From assembly GCA_949299165.1 (NCBI GenBank), contig CASFZJ010000009.1:1-48235 (forward strand): 48,235 nt of DNA, written 5' to 3'. This stretch comes from an uncultured bacterium (GTDB lineage: Bacteria; Bacillota_I; Bacilli_A; RFN20; CAG-826). Below the pieces are notes generated by a model. The model had not been told where the DNA came from. It saw only the letters and a list, made by a program, of their open reading frames with translations, and did not search any database. Positions 15,230-25,000 of the stretch are shown here, piece after piece (the first letter of the stretch is position 1; each line of letters begins with the position of its first letter). The position numbers and the translations under genes were made by a program.

Positions 15230-16104
15230 TTCGCGTAAATGACGTTATTGGTCAAAGATATAAAATTGTAAGTGAACTAGGTCATGGAGGCATGGCTGAT
15301 GTTTATGAAGCGCGCGACGTCATTTTTAAAAGAGAAGTCGCTTTAAAAATCATTAAATATGAAAACGCCAAAAAAATTGAAAATTTAATTCGCTTTCAAA
15401 ATGAGGCGAGATTTTCTGCTGCTTTTAACCATCCAAATATTGTAAAAATCTACGATTATGGCGAATATAATAATTTACCTTACATTGTCACTGAATTTGT
15501 AAGAGGTCAAACAATTCGAGATGTTTTAGATTATAAAAGATGTTTTTCGTTAAACGAAAGTTGCTCAATCATGCTTCAACTTTGTGATGCAGTGCATGAA
15601 ATTCACTCAAAAAATATTGTGCACCGCGATATCAAACCGCAAAATATTTATTATTCAAGTGACGGAAGTATCAAACTTGGTGATTTTGGTATTTCTATTT
15701 TGCTCGGTAGTGGAATGAATGTTTCTGAAAATAGAAAAATTATGGGCACGGCACAATATCTCGCTCCAGAACTCGTATATGGTGAAAAACCAACCTTCCA
15801 AAGTGATATTTTTGCGATGGGAATCACGCTTTTTGAGCTTTTAACTGGAAGAGTGCCTTTTGATGCTAAAGATCCACATGATGTTGCAGTAATGCAAGTT
15901 GAACAAGAAGTGCCATCTCCTTTAAAAACAAATCCAGATTTACCTAAAGAAATTGAAGAAATTGTTTTTAAAGCGGTTAATAAAGATTTAAATAAAAGAT
16001 ATAAAAATGTTTTAGATATGAAAAAAGATATCACTGCTTTATATAAAAATAAGAAAATAATGAAAAAAAGAGGTTTCTTATCATTTTTTGGGTTTAAGAA
16101 ATAA
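15226..16104 (+). CDS. prkC: soluble Ser/Thr protein kinase (PrkC-like, without PASTA domains)
   Basis: This is a Hanks-type kinase of 292 residues. The glycine loop LGHGGMADV is at 18-26, the ATP-anchoring Lys at 41, HRDIKPQN at 133-140 and DFG at 153-155, followed by a GTAQYLAPE activation segment, so it should be active. PrkC/StkP normally continue with a transmembrane helix and PASTA repeats that bind muropeptides. This protein stops after the kinase domain with a short basic tail (KKRGFLSFFGFKK) that could at most touch the membrane. The ATG at 15226 overlaps the prpC stop and is preceded by GGGAG; it is preferred over an in-frame ATG at 15211. Confidence 0.92.
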   Translation: MIRVNDVIGQRYKIVSELGHGGMADVYEARDVIFKREVALKIIKYENAKKIENLIRFQNEARFSAAFNHPNIVKIYDYGEYNNLPYIVTEFVRGQTIRDVLDYKRCFSLNESCSIMLQLCDAVHEIHSKNIVHRDIKPQNIYYSSDGSIKLGDFGISILLGSGMNVSENRKIMGTAQYLAPELVYGEKPTFQSDIFAMGITLFELLTGRVPFDAKDPHDVAVMQVEQEVPSPLKTNPDLPKEIEEIVFKAVNKDLNKRYKNVLDMKKDITALYKNKKIMKKRGFLSFFGFKK

Positions 16105-16766
16105 TGGAAAAAGAAGTAAAAGTTAGTATTTCAATATTAAATTCAAATTTTCTAAATTTAGAAAAAGAGATTTTACGTGCAAAAGAAATTGGTATTGATT
16201 GGCTACATTTTGATGTGATGGATGGACATTTTGTGCCTAATATTTCCTTTGGAGCACCAATTTTGTCTTGCATTGGCCATAAATTTAACATGTTTAATGA
16301 TGTTCATTTAATGATTAGTGAACCTGAAAAATATTACGAAGATTTTATAAAGGCAGGAGCTGATTTAATTACGTTTCATTATGAAGCAATTGATTCAGCC
16401 CAAAAAATTCACGATTTGATTGATAAAATTCATGAAAAAAATACAAAAGTTGGAATTTCAATTAAACCAAATACTGATGTAAAAGTTTTATTACCATTTT
16501 TAGACAAACTCGACCTAGTTTTAATAATGTCGGTTGAACCAGGATTTGGTGGACAAAAATTTATTTTGACTTCTTTAGATAAAATTCGCATTTTAAGCGA
16601 ATATAAAATCAAAAATGGTTTAAAATATTTAATAGAAGTAGATGGAGGGATAAACGATACTACCTTTAAACTTTGTAAAAAAGATGGTGTAGATATTTGT
16701 GTTATTGGGAGCTACTTATATAGAAGTGACAACATGTTAGAAAGTTACAAAAAGTTAGAGGATTAA
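16104..16766 (+). CDS. rpe: ribulose-phosphate 3-epimerase
   Basis: It interconverts ribulose-5-phosphate and xylulose-5-phosphate in the pentose phosphate pathway. The 220-residue TIM barrel shows the signatures LHFDVMDGHFVPNISFG, DVHLMI, ITFHYEA, MSVEPGFGGQKFI and VDGGIN. The metal-binding His and Asp and the catalytic Asp pair are present. The start overlaps the kinase stop by one base (TAATG). In Bacillus, rsgA lies between prkC and rpe; it is missing here. Confidence 0.96.
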   Translation: MEKEVKVSISILNSNFLNLEKEILRAKEIGIDWLHFDVMDGHFVPNISFGAPILSCIGHKFNMFNDVHLMISEPEKYYEDFIKAGADLITFHYEAIDSAQKIHDLIDKIHEKNTKVGISIKPNTDVKVLLPFLDKLDLVLIMSVEPGFGGQKFILTSLDKIRILSEYKIKNGLKYLIEVDGGINDTTFKLCKKDGVDICVIGSYLYRSDNMLESYKKLED

Positions 16767-16769
16767 CCT

Positions 16770-17456
16770 ATGAGTGAGTTACAATTAGCATTTTTATCTA
16801 TTATTGGCCTAGGAATTATAGCCCTTGCTGTTTTATATGTTTTAGAAATTAAAAGTTTTAATAAAACTGGAAATGAAAAATATAATTTTTTAAGATTTTT
16901 CCCTTTTGAACTCAATAGATATAAAAGAGATCAATCTTCAAGTTATGTTTATCCAATTTTACAAGGTTTTGGAACTTTATGTATTGCTACCGCAAGTTTA
17001 TTTTTTGCGCTTCAAGTTTTCTATAAAGGCGGAGCTTCAACGATTGCATTTATTTTATTTGCGATTTCATTTATTACCGCACTTGCTTTTAATATTTTGA
17101 CATTTGTAAAGTTATCAAATTATCAATTACACCTTATTTTTGCGGTGATTTTAGTTTGTTTAAACCTTTTATCTTTAATTTGCGGTTTGTTCTTTTTACC
17201 AAATAATAACTATTATTTTGTTAACACAACAAGTCAAGCAACTCAAATTACAATCTTTATTGTTTTCTTCTTGTTGCTTGTTTTTGAAGCAGTTTTAATG
17301 TTTAATCCTGCATATAAAAGATGGAATAAGATGGTAAAAGTCGATGCTGAAACTTTTAACCGTCCTAAATTTAATTATCTTGCAATGTTAGAGTGGGGCA
17401 ACCTTCTCATTTATATTTTGAATTTAATTCCAATTGCATTAGTGATGTTTCTTTAA
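16770..17456 (+). CDS. multi-spanning membrane protein, unknown function
   Basis: It has 228 residues and about six transmembrane helices (near 5-26, 62-84, 90-110, 115-138, 153-176 and 203-226) with a basic loop after the first helix. It follows rpe by 3 bp in the same direction, so it is probably the last gene of the gmk-to-rpe run. I do not recognise the family. It ends 2 bp from the stop of a convergent membrane protein gene, with no terminator between them. Confidence 0.65.
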   Translation: MSELQLAFLSIIGLGIIALAVLYVLEIKSFNKTGNEKYNFLRFFPFELNRYKRDQSSSYVYPILQGFGTLCIATASLFFALQVFYKGGASTIAFILFAISFITALAFNILTFVKLSNYQLHLIFAVILVCLNLLSLICGLFFLPNNNYYFVNTTSQATQITIFIVFFLLLVFEAVLMFNPAYKRWNKMVKVDAETFNRPKFNYLAMLEWGNLLIYILNLIPIALVMFL

Positions 17457-17458
17457 TT

Positions 17459-18025
17459 TTAATCATAAATAAATAATAAAAAAATAGGTCGCGGAGGACG
17501 TATTTTTTTTAAATTATTTTCAGCGAATTTTTTCTTAGAAAATATTAATAGAATCACAAAAACTATTACTGTAATGAAAAAGAACCAAACAAAAAGGAAA
17601 GGATAAGTAGTTGAAGCAACAAAATTATTTGTATCAATTTCCGTAACTATATTGCTTACAAATAGGAAAGGATAAAGGACTGTTCTTACCGTAAACTCTG
17701 GATCTGAAGGTTCTAACTTGTAATAAGATAATGGGACTCCACGCGCCAAATAAAAGGCGCTTTCCAATAAATCAGCTAGTAAAAAGACAAAAAACAATAT
17801 ACTTATTGTTAAGTCAATTTTGCTTCTTTTTCTTAAAGAAATAATCGCATAGACGAGTATAAGAAAAGCAATTATAGTTCCTATTACAGAACCTACAAGC
17901 CAAGGCACAGATTCAGCAAAATAGGTTCCTATAGCTATATTTATACTTAAAGCGTAAGAAAAAAATATTATAAGAATGAAAATTGAATAATGATAAGTTA
18001 TTTTTTGTGGTAATTCAGATACCAT
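17459..18025 (-). CDS. small membrane protein, unknown function
   Basis: It has 188 residues with four or five hydrophobic helices (about 11-33, 40-62, 72-92, 118-128 and 140-164), a KKKFAENNLKKIRPPRP basic segment and a final short hydrophobic stretch. There is no ribosome site. TATAAA lies 4 bases before the ATG, again suggesting a leaderless mRNA. No homologous family comes to mind. Confidence 0.55.
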   Translation of the reverse strand: MVSELPQKITYHYSIFILIIFFSYALSINIAIGTYFAESVPWLVGSVIGTIIAFLILVYAIISLRKRSKIDLTISILFFVFLLADLLESAFYLARGVPLSYYKLEPSDPEFTVRTVLYPFLFVSNIVTEIDTNNFVASTTYPFLFVWFFFITVIVFVILLIFSKKKFAENNLKKIRPPRPIFLLFIYD

Positions 18026-18478
18026 TAAATTTATATCATTTTTTGTATTGCAGTTTACTTTTTGAAGAAGATGTTTAAAACTCGAAAGATCATAATATCC
18101 ACGATTCCATAATCTTAATAATAATGATAATTTGTTTAGCGTTTTTTTATCCCCCAGTTAATGAATTACATTCTATTGTTGTTAATTTAATTGAATGTTA
18201 CCTTGTGAGTTCAATTAATAGAAACTATGTTTTCTGATTTCATAGTATGGTACAGCAAAAAAACGCAAGTTTAATTTAAGCAAGCAGCAAGAGTATCACT
18301 TTTTTTATAAATACAAAAATAGTGTTTTTTGCAAAAATTTCCTAAGAAAATGCAAAAAAGACTACTTTTTGCAATATTTCCAGAGAAAATTAAAAAAAAT
18401 ATACATTTTTCAATTTTTTCCCAAGAATTTTGAAAAAAGTGCATTTTTGCAAATTTTATTATTTTGTTAAATTTATGA
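18026..18478. other. 453-bp gene-free stretch
   Basis: I find no gene here. It holds a small inverted repeat (ACTATG / CATAGT, about 18224-18246), a C-run at 18153-18157, and from 18325 on the palindromic repeats listed separately. A 73-codon minus-strand frame through the repeats has no ribosome site, and its reading frame shifts from unit to unit. Confidence 0.5.
18325..18455. repeat. three tandem palindromic units with an exact 40-bp period, locus B
   Basis: Units start at 18331, 18371 and 18411. Each has the plan (T)5-6 GCAA-ATTTCC-n-GAAAATT-(G)CAAAAAA(G), so each can fold on itself. In unit 1, TTTTTTGCA pairs with TGCAAAAAA; in unit 3, TTTTTCAA pairs with TTGAAAAA. Similarity between units is moderate (AT-biased), but the 40-base spacing and the CC(C/A)NNGAA core are constant. 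Confidence 0.6.
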
Positions 18479-18506
18479 AAAAGGGCCGCCAAGTTGGCGA
18501 CCCTTT
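18476..18506 (-). terminator. strong intrinsic terminator of rpmB
   Basis: On the minus strand AAAGGG-T-CGCC and GGCG-G-CCCTTT pair around a short AACTT loop (one G-T pair) and run into TTTTT. It starts 4 bases after the rpmB stop. Confidence 0.88.
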
Positions 18507-18510
18507 AAAA

Positions 18511-18705
18511 TTAATTTTCTTTAAGTGATTTGTTAAGAGTACGATAAGCTCTAGCGCTCATTCTAACCTTACAAATTTGACCATCGATTTCAACTCTGTA
18601 AGTGTGGAGATTAACATCCCATCTTCTTCTTGTGGCTCTTAAACTGTGTGAACGATTGTTTCCGCTCATAGGTCTTTTACCAGTAACAGGACAAATTCTT
18701 GACAT
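18511..18705 (-). CDS. rpmB: 50S ribosomal protein L28
   Basis: It is a structural protein of the large ribosomal subunit. The 64 residues match L28: SRICPVTGKRPMSGNNRSHS, then TRRRWDVNLHTYRV and a basic C-terminus. The start at 18705 is fixed by a near-perfect AAAGGAGG (18713-18720) 7 bases upstream. A longer in-frame ATG at 18753 lies upstream of that ribosome site and is rejected. The gene is monocistronic, with a good promoter and terminator. Confidence 0.97.
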   Translation of the reverse strand: MSRICPVTGKRPMSGNNRSHSLRATRRRWDVNLHTYRVEIDGQICKVRMSARAYRTLNKSLKEN

Positions 18706-18735
18706 TTCGTTTCCTCCTTTCAAATCAGCCTTAGC

Positions 18736-18765
18736 ATTGTAGCATAGACACACATTTTGTGTAAA
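18736..18765 (-). promoter_or_regulatory. rpmB promoter
   Basis: On the minus strand TTTACA (18765-18760) and an extended TGC-TACAAT (-10 at 18741-18736) are separated by 18 bp. The spacer contains ACACAAAATGTGT, a small inverted repeat. Confidence 0.6.
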
Positions 18766-18828
18766 GCAATTTTTGAAATAAATATGTGTGTTTCTAATTA
18801 TACTTTTTGAAAAAGTAATAGCAATCTT

Positions 18829-19392
18829 TTATTTTTTGATGAGTTCTTTACCATCCTTAAAAGCTTTACCAACTTCATCTTTTACAAGTAAATAATTGAA
18901 GTTATCTGGATCATATGAAATTGGTTCTAATTTTGAAATGTCAACTTTCCCATCAGTTAATATAGATTCATCAGCGGTAACATTAAGAATTTCACCAACT
19001 AACATTTCAGTTTCTTCATTATAACTAATAAGTTTACATTCAAGAGTAAGTGGGAATTCTTCAATTAAAGGAGCATCAACTAAATCAGATTTTTTAGTGT
19101 GAAAATTACAAACTTCAAGTTTGTTTTTGACATTATTACCGCTAACAATGCCTAGATAGTCGCATTCTTTCACATATTTTTTGATTCCAGGAGAAACCGT
19201 GAATGCTTTCTTTAATAAAATGTTAGAAGTGGTTTTGTGTTCTTTACTAACAGCAATTGAAATTTTGTTTGTGTCTGAAATTGCTCCCCAAGCCGCATTC
19301 ATACAATCTGGATTGTCGTTTTCATCATAACTTGCAATCATAATTACAGGTTGTGGATAAAGTAAAGTTTTAACGCCTAAATTTTTTCTCAT
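18829..19392 (-). CDS. flavin reductase-like, FMN-binding split-barrel protein
   Basis: This 187-residue protein of the flavin reductase/flavoredoxin family binds FMN and probably transfers electrons between NAD(P)H or ferredoxin and a partner. The N-terminal motif YPQPVIMIAS, then NPDCMNAAWGAIS and KEHKTTSNI, are characteristic. TAGGAGGT lies 10 bases before the ATG. It is a stand-alone gene between rpmB and a small membrane protein. The physiological partner is unknown. Confidence 0.85.
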   Translation of the reverse strand: MRKNLGVKTLLYPQPVIMIASYDENDNPDCMNAAWGAISDTNKISIAVSKEHKTTSNILLKKAFTVSPGIKKYVKECDYLGIVSGNNVKNKLEVCNFHTKKSDLVDAPLIEEFPLTLECKLISYNEETEMLVGEILNVTADESILTDGKVDISKLEPISYDPDNFNYLLVKDEVGKAFKDGKELIKK

Positions 19393-19412
19393 ATTATATA
19401 TACCTCCTAAAA

Positions 19413-19889
19413 CTATGTGTTAGGGAATTTAACGCGAAATTCCTCTTGTGATATTAAATTTTTCGAGTGGTTCTTCACCTCTTTAAAAATTTTTTCATCT
19501 TTATCTAAAACAAGATAAATTGGGTTTCCGCTTTTATTATAAAAAAGCATTGTTTTATGTTTTTCTGTATATTCTTCATCGATAAAAATTACATCAGAAA
19601 AATTATATTTATCTTCTTTTATCCATTTATGATGAACTATTCCATCTTTTAACAAAACATAGTAATTTTGGGTTGTAAAAACAAACAAGGAAAGTGAGGA
19701 AATTACAAACCAAATTATAAGAGAAATAACATCTTGAATTATACAATTTTGAATTTGACTTTCATCAACATATGCCCAGCCAAAACGAGAAGAAAAAATA
19801 AGGTAAATTAAAATCAATAAAACTAGCGAATAAATCGAAAAAAGTTTCAAAATCTTACTTTTTTTCGGAAAAATGCGTTCAAATTTCAT
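19413..19889 (-). CDS. two-helix membrane protein with a possible PH-like domain
   Basis: It has 158 residues. Two hydrophobic helices (about 14-33 and 50-71) are followed by about 85 residues of beta-strand-rich sequence (YYVLLKDGIVHHKWIKEDKYNFSDV...), which recalls bacterial PH (bPH/YcxB-like) domains; this is inference. No ribosome site precedes the ATG, and the leader is T-rich. It is divergent from jetA with 80 bp between them, and nothing else ties it to that operon. Confidence 0.55.
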   Translation of the reverse strand: MKFERIFPKKSKILKLFSIYSLVLLILIYLIFSSRFGWAYVDESQIQNCIIQDVISLIIWFVISSLSLFVFTTQNYYVLLKDGIVHHKWIKEDKYNFSDVIFIDEEYTEKHKTMLFYNKSGNPIYLVLDKDEKIFKEVKNHSKNLISQEEFRVKFPNT

Positions 19890-19943
19890 AAAAAAATAAA
19901 AGGAAAATTTCTAAAAATTTTATAGGTATATTATATCAAGTAA

Positions 19944-19952
19944 TGATATAAT
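19944..19952 (+). promoter_or_regulatory. extended -10 promoter element upstream of jetA
   Basis: TGATATAAT (TATAAT at 19947-19952) lies 17 bases before the jetA ATG. No clear -35 box is visible. The expected leader is about 11 bases and contains no ribosome site. Confidence 0.5.
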
Positions 19953-19969
19953 TTAATAGATAAGCAGAC

Positions 19970-21388
19970 ATGAATTTATTTGATATTATTCCACAAAACT
20001 ATTTTGGTTTGTTTGGGGGGAAAAATAGGTATATTTATATAGAAAGTCTCCTCATACTTTTTGGTATGTTAGAAAAGGATGAAACGATCATTTCCAAAAG
20101 CGATTTCATCAAAACCTTAAAGGATAAAGCTCAAGATTTAGATAAATTTACCTATGAAGATGAGGATTTTGATGCAACAGATGATGATGCTCTTTTAATG
20201 AACACAATTACAAGTAAAGCAGGTTTTATTTGTCGCAGACTTGAGGAAACTGGTTGGATTGACATTGCAATGAATCCAGATAATTTTGAAGAAACAATCG
20301 TTTTACCTCAATATACAATTATTTTACTTAAGGCATTCCAAGATATTATTTCTGATGAAGAATCGCCTTATTTATCTCTTGTTCATTCAACTTATAGTGA
20401 ACTTAAACTTGAAGATGAAGAGCACGATGAATTAATGTATGCAACTTTACTTCGTGCCTTTGATAACACTAAAAAGTTAAAAGTTGAACTTTTAACTCTC
20501 ACTAACTCAATCAGAATTTTCCAATCGAAATTATCTAAATTATTCGATACTAATCGTGTTTTACATGATTATTTTGATGTTTATAAACGTAAAATTAGTG
20601 ATAGATATTATCACCCATTAAAGACATTTGATAGTGTTGCTCGTTTTAAAAGACCAATTATTCGTATTTTAGATGGATGGCTAAACAACAAAGAAATTCG
20701 TGAAAAATTAGTTTTCCAAGCTTCATTATCGGCTGCAGGAAATGACAAAAAAGAAATCGAAAAAGACGTTATCGAAAAAATTAACTATATTACCGATACT
20801 TACGAAAAATTAAATGTTTTAATTAATGGAATTGATAAAGAAAACAATGCTTATACTAAAAGTAGCACTAATAAAATTCTTTATCTTAATAACAACGACC
20901 GTACAATCAAAGGTCATCTTGAAAATATCCTTAAAACATATGCAAAAAATATTAATGACACTAGAACTTTGTCAAAAATTTTATCAAAAATGCAAGATTC
21001 AACCTATTTTTATGAACAAGGCTATATCGATCCATCTAGTGTCACTCTACCAATTTTAAGAAGATTCAAATATGAAGGAGTGCCAATGGAACTTGTCACT
21101 TTTGATGAAGCAACAGGTTTTATGATGGATAACTTCCTTGAAGAGACAAAAGCAATTTTCACTGATGAAAAAGTTTATGGATTTATGCATCAAGCTTTTG
21201 GTGATAAAGAAAGAATGCACATTAGTGAAATCCCTTTAGTAAATTTTGATGCATTTATTTGCTTGATTCTCGCAGTTATTAAGAAAGATGATGAAAATTG
21301 TTTCTATTACGTTGAAGAAATTGATAAAGGAAAAGTCCATACAAATGGATATATTGTTCCAAATTTCGAATTTATAAAGAAGGAGTGA
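19970..21388 (+). CDS. jetA: Wadjet JetA / MukF-like kleisin subunit
   Basis: The 472-residue protein resembles the JetA family (DUF5716 type): the opening NLFDIIPQNYFGLFGGKNRYIYIESLL is typical, followed by winged-helix-like and long helical regions. JetA is the kleisin that bridges the SMC heads, equivalent to MukF/MksF. Family membership is also supported by the immediate jetB (DUF4194) and jetC (SMC ATPase) neighbours, which give the invariant A-B-C order. It starts at an ATG with no ribosome site after a TGATATAAT box, and ends with TGA. Known Wadjet operons continue with jetD; none follows here. Confidence 0.85.
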   Translation: MNLFDIIPQNYFGLFGGKNRYIYIESLLILFGMLEKDETIISKSDFIKTLKDKAQDLDKFTYEDEDFDATDDDALLMNTITSKAGFICRRLEETGWIDIAMNPDNFEETIVLPQYTIILLKAFQDIISDEESPYLSLVHSTYSELKLEDEEHDELMYATLLRAFDNTKKLKVELLTLTNSIRIFQSKLSKLFDTNRVLHDYFDVYKRKISDRYYHPLKTFDSVARFKRPIIRILDGWLNNKEIREKLVFQASLSAAGNDKKEIEKDVIEKINYITDTYEKLNVLINGIDKENNAYTKSSTNKILYLNNNDRTIKGHLENILKTYAKNINDTRTLSKILSKMQDSTYFYEQGYIDPSSVTLPILRRFKYEGVPMELVTFDEATGFMMDNFLEETKAIFTDEKVYGFMHQAFGDKERMHISEIPLVNFDAFICLILAVIKKDDENCFYYVEEIDKGKVHTNGYIVPNFEFIKKE

Positions 21389-21392
21389 AGCT

Positions 21393-22040
21393 ATGTTTAA
21401 TGAAGATTTTGCAAAAATGCCACCAAGTGAACAAAACGAATTCGCTTCAGTTGTTAATACATTACTTTTAAAAGGTTTTGTTGTTCGTGATATTTTTGAT
21501 TCAAAAGAAAAAATCATGAGAATTAATGAAACTTATCGTTACATTGAGCGTCACTTCGACTTAATTCAAGATTATCTCAAATTTAGTGGATGGAATCTTG
21601 AAAAAGATGTTATTTTAGGTGTTGTTGCTTTAACAAATTTCTATACAGAAAATAGAATTAGAATCGATAGAGAAACTTCCCTCATTCTTTTTGCTTTACG
21701 TTTAATCTATGAGAACGAAAAAAATGAGTCAAATTCAACTAACCAAGCAATTTATATTACAACTCCTGGTCTTATCAAAACGATGGTCGATGATGGAATT
21801 GTTATGCCAGGAAAAAGACTTTATGGTAGAGGAATTGCAAAATCTTTAAGATTCTTAAACAATCACAATATTATTTCAAAAGTTAGCGGAAGTTATGATG
21901 AAGGAAATGTCTCTTTTTATATTCTTCCAAGTATTGTTTATGCTCTAGATAATGACAAAATCGTTGCAATGAGCAATGCACTTGATGAACTTAATAAGAA
22001 AAATGATGAAAGGGGCTTATTAAATGAAACTATTAACTAG
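21393..22040 (+). CDS. jetB: Wadjet JetB / MukE-like subunit (DUF4194)
   Basis: At 215 residues it resembles DUF4194 proteins, the MukE-like KITE subunit that binds the JetA kleisin. The pattern ...RYIERHFDLIQDYLKFSGWNLEKD..., then LILFALRLIYENE, and a C-terminal winged helix ending in FYILPSIVYAL fits. It begins 4 bp after jetA with GAAGGAGTGAAG as ribosome site spanning the jetA stop. It overlaps jetC by 17 bases, so the three proteins are probably made together. Confidence 0.85.
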   Translation: MFNEDFAKMPPSEQNEFASVVNTLLLKGFVVRDIFDSKEKIMRINETYRYIERHFDLIQDYLKFSGWNLEKDVILGVVALTNFYTENRIRIDRETSLILFALRLIYENEKNESNSTNQAIYITTPGLIKTMVDDGIVMPGKRLYGRGIAKSLRFLNNHNIISKVSGSYDEGNVSFYILPSIVYALDNDKIVAMSNALDELNKKNDERGLLNETIN

Positions 22041-25000
22041 AGTTAAAATTATAAATTGGCACTATTTCTGGGATGAATTAATCGATATTAAGCCTATCGT
22101 CTTTTTAACAGGTGTTAATGGTAGTGGTAAATCTACCTTAATCGACGCAATGGAAGTTGTTCTTCTTGGAGATACAAGTGGAAGATACTTCAATAAAGCA
22201 GCCATGGAAAAAAGTGCACGTACTTTAAAAGGTTATTTAAGGGGTGAAATTGGCGATAATATTGAAGGCGGCTTCCAATATTTAAGAAATGGAAGATTTA
22301 CATCTTATATTGCACTCGAATTTTTAGATGATTTAAACAACGTTCCTTTTGTCATGGGAATTGTTTTTGATTCTTTCGAAGATGGAAGTGAAGAACATCA
22401 CTTTTTCTATCTTGAAGCACCTATTCCAATCAATAATTTTGTTAAAGATAGAGTCCCAATGGATTATAAAGCACTTCTTGCTTTCTTTAATGAAAATTAT
22501 CCAGAAAAATTCAAATTCTTCGATAGTAATCGACAATATCAAGATTTCTTAAAGAGAAAATTTGGTGGTTTAAAAGATAAATATTTCTCACTTTTAAAGA
22601 AAGCAACATCTTTTACTCCAATTACTGATATCACGACTTTTATCACTCAATATGTTTGTGATCCACAAGCAAATATTGAACTTGATGCTCTTCAAGATAA
22701 CATTCTTCAATATAAACGTCTTGAAGTTGAAGCGACAAATATTGAAAAAAGAGTCAAAAGACTTGAAGAAATTCATCAAACATATGATGTTTATAAACGC
22801 CAAAAAGAAAATTATGTCATTGCTCAATATATTATTGAAAAATGTCAACTCGAACAAAGCTATACAAAACTTAGAAATTTAAATAATTTAATCGAGAAAA
22901 ATCAAAGAAGAATCTCTGAAATTGATGAAGAACTTAAAGACTTTGCTGAAAATTTAAAAGAACTTGAAGCAAGAAAAACTAAACTCATCAGTGATAGAGC
23001 AAGTAATGATACAATTCGTATCGCTCAAAATTTAAAAGATGAAAAGAGAGATTGTGAAGATAAAATTGGTGCTATTAATCAAAATGTTTCAGTTGTTAGA
23101 AATTCGATTTCAACATATGTTGAAAATTTTGACCGTTGTGCCAGAGCTTTAATTAAAGATTTAGACAATGTTGATGTTGCTACACTTGGTGAAGATAGAG
23201 CTGAAGAAATTGGCGAACTTAAAGAGTCAAGTAAAGCTGTAATTAGTGCTTGTGGCTCTTTTAGAGATACATATTTAAATGATTTAACAAAATTAACTAA
23301 AAATGATTTAAGTGATTTTAGAGATACACTTTTAATTTTTAAGAACCATGTTTCTAATCTTGCTGTTTCATTAGCAAGAACAATTCAAGCTTTAGAAAAA
23401 GGTGTTAGAGAAATTAGAGCACAAGAACAAGACATTAAAAAAGGCACAAAATCTTATGATTCGCGTCTTGTTTATATCAAAAATGCACTTGAAGATAGAC
23501 TTGAAAGTCAATTTGGTAAGCACATTGAAGTTTCAATTTATGCCGATCTTGTCGATATTAATGATTTAAGATGGTCAAACGCAATTGAAGGCTTACTTTA
23601 TGCACAAAAATTCAATCTTTTCGTTGCGCCAAAATATTATGATGATGCTTATCGAATTTTAAGAAATTTACTCAATGAATATTCATATTATGGCACAGCT
23701 TTAGTTGACGAAGAAAAAATCATTGACCGCGAACCAATTTGTGAAGAAGGTTCACTTGCTGAAGAAATTATTACCGATCACGAAGGCGCCAGAGCTTATA
23801 CAAATTTCCTTTTAGGTAGAGTTCATAAATCAAAAGATCCTCGTGAAGCTAGAGAAAGCGGAAATGGTATTACCATGGAATGCGATTTATATCGTAATTT
23901 TGCTATGAGTAGACTTAATCCAAGAACATATGCTTCTAGCTTTATTGGTAGAAACTTAGATTCACGTTTTATTAACGAAAAAGCCCGTCAATTAGAGGCT
24001 AATTTAGAAAATTTAAAGATTTATCGCGATATTAAAGCATTAATTGATGAAGCAAATCGCCTTGAACTTTTCACAACTAGTGAAATGGATAACATTTTCG
24101 TTTTACTTAAAAGAATTAGCGATCTTCCAGGACTTCGCAAAACTCTTGAATATATTGAAGATGAACTTAAAAACAATGATTCACCTCTTGCTCAATCTCT
24201 TGATTCAAGAATTGATGATATCGATGCGGATATCCGTTCAATTAACGAATCAAAAGATAAAGTTAACCTTGAAAAAGGCAACCTTATTAAAGATATTGAA
24301 ACAATTAAATCTGAAAGAATCATTGCAGAACAAAATAGCATCAGAGAAAAAGAAAATTCTATTAATTCTCACTATGATCCATTCCTTGTTAGCGATCAAG
24401 CTTTACCAATTTATGAAAAAGAAATTGCGGATGGAAAATCCACTCTTGAAATTTTCCAAGAATTTAATGTTGAATTTTCACGTTTACAATACCTTGTAAA
24501 TAACATCAATAACCAAGTTATTCGTTTAAGGAGAGATTATTGTCAAGATTATCATTTAAGTTATGACGTAGAAAGCGAAAATAACGATGTCTTTGAAAAC
24601 GAACTTAAAGAATTTAGAGATGTTAAACTTCCTGAATATAAAGAAAAAATCAAAGATTCATATGATAAAGCTACCAAACAATTTAAAGATGATTTCATTT
24701 TTAAATTAAGAGGTGCGATTGAAGACGTTGAAGATCAAATTGAAAATTTAAATAACGCTTTAAAACAATCTTCATTCGGTAGAGATTTATATCGTTTCAC
24801 TGTTAGACCATCTTCAGTTTATAGAAGATATTATGACATGCTCAAAGATGACCTTGTCATAAATGGCGGAAAAGACGACACTGAATTTGTTGAAAAATAT
24901 AGAGATGTCATGGAAGATTTATTTAGACAAATCGTTGATGTCGGCGATAACTCTAAAAACGACCTCCTTATGACTAACATTGCTAAATTTACTGATTACA

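Noticed and set aside
18331-18450. CRISPR array at the 40-bp-period repeats
   Set aside because: The whole unit repeats with drift and there are no unique spacers or cas genes. It is a tandem palindromic repeat.
18271-18492. 73-codon minus-strand frame of Phe/Lys/Cys-rich composition
   Set aside because: It lies in the 40-bp repeat array and rpmB terminator. A 40-bp period is not a multiple of three, so the frame is not repeating as protein, and there is no ribosome site.
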